The notes beneath the pieces are model-generated. The model did not search any database. It saw only the letters and a program-made list of their open reading frames with translations, and was not told the origin of the DNA. From Streptococcus infantis ATCC 700779 (GTDB lineage Bacteria > Bacillota > Bacilli > Lactobacillales > Streptococcaceae): DNA of 64,000 nt. Location: contig NZ_GL732439.1 in NCBI RefSeq assembly GCF_000187465.1, positions 1,324,682 through 1,388,681 of the forward strand. Direction: 5' to 3'. Position 1 is the first letter of the stretch, and every line of letters starts with the position of its first letter. Position numbers and translations under genes: made by a program. Below are positions 57,630 through 64,000 of the stretch, one piece after another.

Positions 57630-59114
57630 TTAAGATTTTTTGTTTTTCAAGAATTCGTCGTATTGTTTTTGCATTTCATCCAATACTTTTTGGTAAGCAC
57701 CTTCAGATTTAAGTTTTTCCATCAATTCTGGAATAGCTTTTTCTGGGTCTACAGTACCAGTGTTGATAGCTGTATCGAATTGTTGCATAGTGTTAGTGAT
57801 AGCTGAGATTTCAGATTTCACGTTGTCAGTGTTGAAGATGAATCCAAGCGCTGGAGATTCTTTTGCAGTTTCCAAGTCTTTCTTAGATTGTGCAATTTGT
57901 TCATCTGTAACATTTTCGTTGATGTAAAGGATCCAGTTGTTACCAGTGTTCCATCCTGACATGTGAGTGTTTCCTTTGTATCCGTCAAGGACTTTAACAC
58001 GGTTTTCTTTACCTGCAACTTTTTCCCAGTTCTTGCCTTCTGGTCCATAAACAAGTCCGTTCAAGAGTTCTGGGTTAGTGTTCAAGAGGTTCAATACTTC
58101 CATTGCTTTTTCTTTGTTCTTAGAGTTGTTTGAGATTACAAAGTTTGCAACTTGAGTTGTTTGGTTTTTCTTGATGAAGTTAGTAAATGGTTTGATTTGG
58201 ATGTCTCTGTTAGCAACACGAGAAAGCAAGCTGCTACCGTAGTCAGCTGGTCCTACTGTTTCTTCACGAACAAGCCAAGTATCTTGAGTAAGATCATATG
58301 AAGTTTCACTTGTTGCTACGTCTTTTGGAATGTATCCTGCTTCATAGTATTTGTGAAGTGTCTTCAAGTGTTCTACGAAACGAGGAACTTCGTAACGGTT
58401 TACGATCTTAGTAGTATCACCTTCAAGGTCGATAACGAATGGAAGACCATTTGCAACTGGGTAGTCAAAGTTTTCTGATGGGATAAAGTTTTTACCAACA
58501 GCGAATGGCATTACGTCTGGAGCTTTTTCTTTGATTTGTTTCAATACTGGTTCAAGTGTTTCGTATGAAGTTACACCTGAGATATCGATTCCATATTTTT
58601 CAAGAAGTGGGCCGTTGAAAGCAAAGTTTTGTGAAGATGCTACGTTAGCTGCAACTGGAACAGAATAAATCTTACCGTTTATAGTGTTACCTTTGATGTA
58701 AGCTGGGTCAAGCGCTTTGTAAAGCTCAGCTCCTTCTTTTTTGTACAATTCTGTCAAGTCAGCATAAGCACCTTTTTGAGCGTTTACAACGTAGTTATCT
58801 GCAAATGCGATATCATAGTTTTCACCTGATGAAGTGATAACTGACATTTTCTTACCGTAGTCACCCCATCCAAGGTATTGGATATCTAATTTAGCACCAA
58901 CTTTTTCTCCGATGATTTTGTTTGCATTTTCTAGCAACTCATCCAAGTTATCTGGTTTGTCACCGATTTGGTACATTTTGATAACAGTTTTGTCACCTGA
59001 AGCTGAGTCAGCAGCTTTTTGGTTGTTACCTTTAAGGTTTCCACAAGCAGCGAGGCTAGCAGCTAAAGCTACAAGGCTAGCAGATGCAAAAGCATATTTT
59101 TTCCAGTTTTTCAT
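57630..59114 (-). CDS. ABC transporter extracellular sugar-binding lipoprotein
   Basis: A 494-aa lipoprotein. Lipobox LAAC puts the lipidated Cys at 24, followed by a family 1-type solute-binding fold. With the two permeases upstream it forms a carbohydrate importer of the CUT1 kind. Sugar unknown; from memory the pneumococcal orthologue is a multi-sugar transporter without its own ATPase. Confidence 0.9.
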   Translation of the reverse strand: MKNWKKYAFASASLVALAASLAACGNLKGNNQKAADSASGDKTVIKMYQIGDKPDNLDELLENANKIIGEKVGAKLDIQYLGWGDYGKKMSVITSSGENYDIAFADNYVVNAQKGAYADLTELYKKEGAELYKALDPAYIKGNTINGKIYSVPVAANVASSQNFAFNGPLLEKYGIDISGVTSYETLEPVLKQIKEKAPDVMPFAVGKNFIPSENFDYPVANGLPFVIDLEGDTTKIVNRYEVPRFVEHLKTLHKYYEAGYIPKDVATSETSYDLTQDTWLVREETVGPADYGSSLLSRVANRDIQIKPFTNFIKKNQTTQVANFVISNNSKNKEKAMEVLNLLNTNPELLNGLVYGPEGKNWEKVAGKENRVKVLDGYKGNTHMSGWNTGNNWILYINENVTDEQIAQSKKDLETAKESPALGFIFNTDNVKSEISAITNTMQQFDTAINTGTVDPEKAIPELMEKLKSEGAYQKVLDEMQKQYDEFLKNKKS

Positions 59115-59164
59115 GATAAAAACTCCTTTTTTTATTTTTAAATTTAAAACAATTTTAGTGATCT

Positions 59165-59212
59165 ACTTTTCAACAAAGAAAAGTTAGATAGGGTAGAGAA
59201 AGCTTGTTTCTC
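59165..59212 (-). other. Two intercistronic hairpins before the lipoprotein gene
   Basis: ACTTTTC-AACAAA-GAAAAGT (59165-59184) and GAGAAA-GCTTG-TTTCTC (59196-59212). They may protect or process the mRNA so that the binding protein is made in excess of the permeases. Confidence 0.55.
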
Positions 59213-59220
59213 AGCGTCTC

Positions 59221-60141
59221 TTATTCTTTAACACCACCGATAGTTAAACCTTTTACAAAGTAGCGTTGGAAGAATGGATAGAGAATCGCAATTGGAACAG
59301 TCGCAACTACGACCATGGCCATACGACCTGTTTCTTTTGGTAGGGCAACTGCAAGTTGTCCTGACATCCCAACTGACTTAGCAATGTAATCCATGTTGTT
59401 TTGAATTTGCATGAGCAAATATTGCAATGGATACAAGTTGTCACTCTTGATGTAAAGAAGGGCATTAAACCAGTCGTTCCAGAATCCAAGTGCTGTCAAC
59501 AGTGTGATAGTCGCAATCCCTGGAAGAGAGAGTGGTAAACAGATTTGGAAGAAGATACGAGCCTCGCTGGCACCATCGATACGAGCTGATTCGAGGATTG
59601 CTTCTGGGATGGTCTTCTTGAAGAAGGAACGCATCAACATGATGTTGAATGGTGATAGAAGCATCGGAACAATCAAGGCCCAAATAGTATCACCCAAGTG
59701 AAGTAACTGAGTTACCACGATATAGCCTGGTACCAAACCAGCATTGAACAACATACTAAGAAGAGCAAAGATTGTAAAGAATTTGCGATACTTAAATGTT
59801 GAACGTGAGATGGCATAAGCGTATGTTGTTGTGATGAATACGTTTGTCAATGTACCGACAACTGTCACAAATACTGAGATAAAGAGCGCTTGTAAAATCT
59901 TATCTTTGAACTGAGCTAAAAACTCAAAACCATCTAATCCAAACTGTGATGGGAAAAAGCTATATCCATATTGAACAATACTCTTCTCATCTGTAACTGA
60001 GATAATGATGACAAAGATGAAAGGCAAGATACAAGAGAAGGCTAGCAATCCAGATATGATACTAAAGAAGATATCTGCTTTCTTGCTGAAGGAGTGTATG
60101 CCAACATTATCAATTTTTTCTTTTTGAATTTTTTTTGCCAT
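59221..60141 (-). CDS. ABC sugar transporter permease (second)
   Basis: A 306-aa MalG-like permease with six membrane helices and the EAA loop ESARIDGASEARIFFQICLP, the contact site for the ATPase. The start at 60141 (MAKKIQKEK) has GGAGG 5 nt upstream; a 17-codon longer form overlaps the preceding gene. Confidence 0.93.
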   Translation of the reverse strand: MAKKIQKEKIDNVGIHSFSKKADIFFSIISGLLAFSCILPFIFVIIISVTDEKSIVQYGYSFFPSQFGLDGFEFLAQFKDKILQALFISVFVTVVGTLTNVFITTTYAYAISRSTFKYRKFFTIFALLSMLFNAGLVPGYIVVTQLLHLGDTIWALIVPMLLSPFNIMLMRSFFKKTIPEAILESARIDGASEARIFFQICLPLSLPGIATITLLTALGFWNDWFNALLYIKSDNLYPLQYLLMQIQNNMDYIAKSVGMSGQLAVALPKETGRMAMVVVATVPIAILYPFFQRYFVKGLTIGGVKE

Positions 60142-60154
60142 ATGCTCCTCCTTT

Positions 60155-61084
60155 CTAGAATAGTGCTGAGTTAGGATCAACACGTCTTGCAAGTAAGTTT
60201 GATAGGATAACGAGAATCAAACCGACAACTGACTGATAGAGACCGGCTGCTGAAGCCATACCGATATCTGCTGTCTGAGTCAATCCGTTAAAGACATAGA
60301 CGTCCAATACGTTTGTTACACTATAGAGCTGACCAGCGTTGTGAGGGATTTGGTAGAAGAGACCGAAGTCTGCACGGAAGATGTTTCCGACTGCAAGGAT
60401 GGTCAATACTGTCACAAGTGGTGTCAACTGAGGAATGGTTACGTTGCGGATACGTTGCCATTTGCTAGCACCGTCCACTGTCGCTGCTTCGTAGTAAGTT
60501 GGGTCAATACCCATGATAGTTGCGTAGTACATCACACTACTGTATCCAAACCCTTTCCAAATTCCTAGGAAGAGGAGAAGATAAGGCCAGATACTGATGT
60601 CAGCGTAGAAGTTAATCCCCTTCATGCCAAGAGCTTCCAAGGTGTGGTTGATAAGCCCTTTATCGATGTTTAGGAAAGCATCTGTAAAGAAACTGATGAT
60701 AACCCAAGATAGGAAGTAAGGGAACAACATAGAGGTTTGGTAGATTTTAACCATTCTCTTAGAGCGAAGTTCACTAAGGATAATGGCGATACCAACTGAC
60801 ACAATCAAACCGATAAAAATAAATCCAAGGTTGTAAAGAACAGTGTTTCGAGTGATGACAAAGGCATCTTTCGAACTAAACAAGAATTTAAAGTTATCTA
60901 GTCCGACCCATTTACTATTTATAATACTGTGGACGAATCCTTCACCAGTCATATGGTAGTCTTTGAAGGCAACCACATTCCCAAAAACTGGAATGTAGAA
61001 GAATAAAATCAACCAAATTGTTCCTGGTAAAACCATTAAGAGAAAAATCCAATTATCTCTTAAAGTTTTTGAAAACTTGTTCAT
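60155..61084 (-). CDS. ABC sugar transporter permease (first)
   Basis: A 309-aa MalF-like permease with six helices and the EAA loop EAATVDGASKWQRIRNVTIP. First gene of the operon, directly behind a cre-containing promoter. Confidence 0.93.
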   Translation of the reverse strand: MNKFSKTLRDNWIFLLMVLPGTIWLILFFYIPVFGNVVAFKDYHMTGEGFVHSIINSKWVGLDNFKFLFSSKDAFVITRNTVLYNLGFIFIGLIVSVGIAIILSELRSKRMVKIYQTSMLFPYFLSWVIISFFTDAFLNIDKGLINHTLEALGMKGINFYADISIWPYLLLFLGIWKGFGYSSVMYYATIMGIDPTYYEAATVDGASKWQRIRNVTIPQLTPLVTVLTILAVGNIFRADFGLFYQIPHNAGQLYSVTNVLDVYVFNGLTQTADIGMASAAGLYQSVVGLILVILSNLLARRVDPNSALF

Positions 61085-61137
61085 AATTTCCTCCCTTTTT
61101 ATTTTTCTAAAGCTTCATAATCTCACATTTTTGCATT

Positions 61138-61162
61138 TGATAACGTTTACAAAAATAGTATA
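61138..61162 (-). promoter_or_regulatory. ABC transporter promoter with perfect cre
   Basis: -10 TATACT (61162-61157). Read on the minus strand, TTGTAAACGTTATCA (61152-61138) matches every defined cre position, starting 4 nt downstream of the -10, across the transcription start. CcpA repression is expected. Confidence 0.85.
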
Positions 61163-61198
61163 CTCTTATTTTTAGGACAGTTTAAACTACAAATTATA

Positions 61199-61235
61199 GA
61201 AAAAACTCCACAAATTATTTTATGTGGAGAACTTT
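61199..61235 (-). terminator. Terminator of the GH20/ROK operon
   Basis: CTCCACA (61206-61212) and TGTGGAG (61223-61229), 7-bp stem with flanking A-U pairs, U6 on the minus strand. Confidence 0.85.
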
Positions 61236-61287
61236 TTTATATGAGAAGTGTGTTTCACGAGAAACATTCTTCCTGAATAGAGTTTTT

Positions 61288-63168
61288 CTAGGTCGTATAA
61301 ATAGTAGATGCTGTCGCAATAGTATGCCACTGGTTGGCTGTCGTTGCTGCGAAGTCCTTATCTCCATAGAAATCATTAAATGGCAAGATGTCTACTTCTA
61401 GTTCGTCGATACGAGAGATTTCGCCTGCTAGATAGTTTTCAATGCGACTTTCTGCGCGCTTGATCCGTTGCAAGAGCCCACCCATACGAATGTCTACTGT
61501 ATCCAAGCCAAAGACCTTGTTTTCTTTCAACCATTGCTGACTAAAGAGCTTGTGGAAGGTTTCAATCTGGCTTCTGAGTTTTGGTAATTCTTCCCTAGCG
61601 ATTTGTTGCAAGCTCTCTTTATCATCTGCTTGATAGGCTTGACGGATACGTCGTCCCACATCAACCTTGCCACTTAAAATGGCATTCAACTGTGCCTGAG
61701 TTTCAAAGAGATAAGCGTAGGCGCCTGCTTTTTCTGTAATGTCAGAAAGGGTTTCAGCTGCCTGGGTAAAGTGAGGCTTGTCCTGTTCAGGAGTCATGTG
61801 CTTATCAAGAATCGGGCAAAGAACATCCTGGTAAAAGACATATCGGTTAGGATTGATGCCACTGAGATTGTCTGGTAGATCTGGCAAGAGATTGGCTAGG
61901 TCAAGTTGCATGAAATCTTCGACCGATAGACCTGTATTGGTCTTGAAGTGAGCAGACAAGCGTTCTAAATCATTGCGATAGCTGAGCTCGGTCCAAATTT
62001 GCAAGCTTGGTAGGACCGAAAACTGGGCAGTTTCTCCACCATTGTCTCCCCAACCCGTCACAATGACTTCCTTGATCTGATTAGCACGGCAGGCTTTGTT
62101 AGCTTCGACAGCGATGAGACGACTGAAATGGTTGTGTGGTGTGAAACCAATCCACTTCCAAGCACCACCTGCAAAGGCAATATCCCGGCTAATCTTGTGG
62201 TGGTTACCGAAGTTACGATTGTATTTTTCTTCGCTATCCTGATAATAATCCCAGTAAACCAAGGTCACACGGTCTTTGAGACGGTCAAGATAAACTCGTG
62301 TTTCTTCTGGAATTTCGACATCACGGTCGTACTGGCCATCTGCTGACATGAGTTTAAAGAACATATCGCTCCACATCTGGCAGTGGAAACCATACTTGTC
62401 TGCAATATCCAGCACGCGCTCCAAATGTTGACACATGAGGAGGCTACGGTCCACAACACCGTTTAAGATGAGATAGCGTCCCAAACCAACCAAGTGGGCT
62501 TCGTCCATGCCGATATTGACCTTACGTGTTTGTAGCTTAGACAAAGTCGCAAACATGCCGTCGATTAGGTCGTAAACTTTTTCTTCGCCGATGAGGAGAA
62601 TGTCCTCTACATCACGAAGTTGCTGGACTTCTTTAACACCCCATTTAACAAAGGCTGATAAGTGGGCCAAGGTCTGGATACATGGTACAAAGGTCATGTC
62701 AAACTGCTGGGCGTAGGCTTCAATTTCCTGTAATTCTTCAGCTGAGTATGCTCCACGGAAATAGCCAAAGTAAGGTTGCCCTTCAATCTGATAGGTGTCT
62801 TCCATGTAGAGCTCAAAGGTTGAGTAGCCCATGAGAGCCAAGACTTCAATCATCTGCTTAGCAGATGAAACATTTAGAACCGCATTACGGGAACAATCCG
62901 CCATGTAGGCTAAGTCTTCGTAAGCCGCTTGCTCCTCAATCTCCACCTTATCACCTTCTACTAAAGCTGTTGCTAGAACAGATAAGGCGCGATAGAGTTG
63001 GTGAGGTTTGCGATAAGTCAATTGATATTCTCCGCCCTCACCCTTGATAGAGATAGAAGCTTGGTCAGACTGAGCGACAGCCACTTCTACATCTGGTAGA
63101 GAAATGTGCTTTTGAAGTAAGTCTATAGCTTGCTGTTGTTTACTGCTAATTCCGGTAAAATTTACCAT
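61288..63168 (-). CDS. GH20-family exo-hexosaminidase (GH20C-like, intracellular)
   Basis: A 626-aa protein without signal peptide. The barrel shows [13 protein letters not shown], the catalytic Asp-Glu pair at 222-223 ([11 protein letters not shown]) and a WGDNGGE segment. It likely removes terminal GlcNAc or GalNAc from imported host glycans. The pneumococcal GH20C has such activity and, from memory, lies in the same gene order beside a ROK gene and mannosidases. Its ATG overlaps the ROK stop by 7 bp. Confidence 0.88.
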   Translation of the reverse strand: MVNFTGISSKQQQAIDLLQKHISLPDVEVAVAQSDQASISIKGEGGEYQLTYRKPHQLYRALSVLATALVEGDKVEIEEQAAYEDLAYMADCSRNAVLNVSSAKQMIEVLALMGYSTFELYMEDTYQIEGQPYFGYFRGAYSAEELQEIEAYAQQFDMTFVPCIQTLAHLSAFVKWGVKEVQQLRDVEDILLIGEEKVYDLIDGMFATLSKLQTRKVNIGMDEAHLVGLGRYLILNGVVDRSLLMCQHLERVLDIADKYGFHCQMWSDMFFKLMSADGQYDRDVEIPEETRVYLDRLKDRVTLVYWDYYQDSEEKYNRNFGNHHKISRDIAFAGGAWKWIGFTPHNHFSRLIAVEANKACRANQIKEVIVTGWGDNGGETAQFSVLPSLQIWTELSYRNDLERLSAHFKTNTGLSVEDFMQLDLANLLPDLPDNLSGINPNRYVFYQDVLCPILDKHMTPEQDKPHFTQAAETLSDITEKAGAYAYLFETQAQLNAILSGKVDVGRRIRQAYQADDKESLQQIAREELPKLRSQIETFHKLFSQQWLKENKVFGLDTVDIRMGGLLQRIKRAESRIENYLAGEISRIDELEVDILPFNDFYGDKDFAATTANQWHTIATASTIYTT

Positions 63169-64000
63169 TGGTTTTCCTCCTGTAACCAGTTGACAAGGGC
63201 ACCGTAGAGATTGGCATCTGCCTGATAGGTGCAGGCTTGGATCACTGGCGCAATTGTATACTCTTCATATCTTTCCACAAAGACGTCTACCGCTTTTTGC
63301 ACCCCTTTGATAAAATCTGGGTTCTGACTGATAGAGCCACCTAAGCTAATGACATCTGGGTCGATTAGATACTGGATATTGAGCAAGCCTTGAGCTAGAT
63401 TACGATTCATACGCTCAATGGCTTCTTGGCAAAGGGCATTACCTGCTGCAGCCTCTTGGTAAACCTTTCGGCCATCCCAATCGGTTTGACCAGATTTTTC
63501 GATGACATAGCGAACCATGTTTCCTGTAGAAGCTAATAGTGACCAGTTGTTGAGTTTCTCTGCTGGTTCGATAGTGGTCATGTAACCAAACTCTCCACCC
63601 AAGCCATGGCGACCACGATGAATTTTGCCATTGATAATCATGGCCCCACCGATCCCTGTACCAATGACAACACAGGCTGCATTTTCAATCTCAGGATGAG
63701 CTAGCAGTTCACTAAGTCCAACACAGTTGGCATCATTTTCTAGATGGACAGGGAGTTGGTGATGAGCAAGGGCCTGGTACCATGAAAAACCATGGATATA
63801 AGGAATAGCACTAATTCCCTCGATCACTCCTGTTTCTTGATTGACCGCTCCTGGCACACTCATGGCAATCCCACGATAGTCCTGTTCTGACAAGCGTTGG
63901 TCCAACCAAGCCAACAAATCTTCTAGAGTTTCTGGAGTTGGGGTGCTGGTCTTATCTAAAATCTTTCCATCAGGAGTTAGACTAGCAAACTTAATGCCAG
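63162..64000 (-). CDS. ROK-family sugar kinase (5' end beyond window)
   Basis: At least 279 residues; the frame continues upstream through [20 protein letters not shown] to the window edge, so the apparent start at 63917 is not real. [31 protein letters not shown] and [10 protein letters not shown] are typical ROK blocks. The zinc motif CxCGxxGCxE is absent. No DNA-binding domain is visible in the part seen. It probably phosphorylates a sugar released by the GH20 enzyme. Confidence 0.88.
   Translation of the reverse strand, partial: GIKFASLTPDGKILDKTSTPTPETLEDLLAWLDQRLSEQDYRGIAMSVPGAVNQETGVIEGISAIPYIHGFSWYQALAHHQLPVHLENDANCVGLSELLAHPEIENAACVVIGTGIGGAMIINGKIHRGRHGLGGEFGYMTTIEPAEKLNNWSLLASTGNMVRYVIEKSGQTDWDGRKVYQEAAAGNALCQEAIERMNRNLAQGLLNIQYLIDPDVISLGGSISQNPDFIKGVQKAVDVFVERYEEYTIAPVIQACTYQADANLYGALVNWLQEENQW

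Overview
This 64-kb window reads as a chromosomal segment of a low-GC streptococcus of the mitis group (S. mitis, S. oralis or S. infantis type). Evidence: a ComX competence sigma factor, PBP2A, GTG or TTG starts in infA, rplR and rnpA that keep streptococcal protein lengths, a CiaR-type small RNA, and gene blocks that I recall, from memory only, as collinear with several separate S. pneumoniae neighbourhoods (comX/pbp2a/gap, adhE to rnpA, the S10-spc-alpha operon, nrdD/nrdG, mnmA/mnmG, sdaAB to a three-gene sugar ABC transporter, and a GH20/ROK glycan locus). Species cannot be fixed from the window.

Layout. 1-8.2 kb: comX, pbp2a, a divergent and probably leaderless RluD-family gene, gap and adhE, with CcpA (cre) sites at gap and adhE and Rex-like half-sites at adhE. 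8.2-14.5 kb: MORN protein, tyrosine phosphatase, yajC, transketolase, an unrecognised protein, then jag/khpB-yidC-rnpA. 14.6-16.4 kb: a CiaR-controlled small RNA and the ACT/PFL-family (DUF711) pair. 16.4-31.3 kb: the ribosomal superoperon from rpsJ to rplQ on the minus strand, including secY, adk, infA, rpmJ and rpoA, with structured intergenic RNA and an L17-downstream-type element behind rplQ. 31.3-36.1 kb: anaerobic ribonucleotide reductase nrdD/nrdG with two paralogous acetyltransferases, a kinase and a 46-aa protein. 36.1-41.7 kb: a GT-C-like membrane protein, a 44-aa gene with a possible ComX promoter, mnmG, a NUDIX hydrolase and mnmA. 41.7-43.4 kb: the most accessory-looking stretch, with a membrane-anchored coiled-coil protein behind an unusual 5' leader hairpin, a tiny membrane ORF and a truncated Rgg-like gene. 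43.4-52.2 kb: LysM protein, serine dehydratase, HAD phosphatase, three tandem DUF805 proteins, a sugar-nucleotide dehydratase, a glycosyltransferase and an MFS exporter. 52.2-55.3 kb: a PadR-controlled four-gene envelope operon with a duplicated 17-bp element around its promoter. 55.4-64 kb: a DUF4299-like gene with a cre site, trhO, a CcpA-controlled sugar ABC transporter without an ATPase gene, then GH20 and ROK genes running off the end.

Working together: carbon and redox metabolism genes (gap, adhE, sugar transporter, DUF4299-like gene) carry matches to the CcpA consensus. Competence may tie comX to the 44-aa gene at 37.8 kb. CiaRH is represented by the small RNA. The most novel-looking items are the 5' leader hairpin at 41.83-41.89 kb, the PadR operon promoter, the mutually exclusive pairings behind rplQ, and the 17-bp direct repeats in the mnmA leader.
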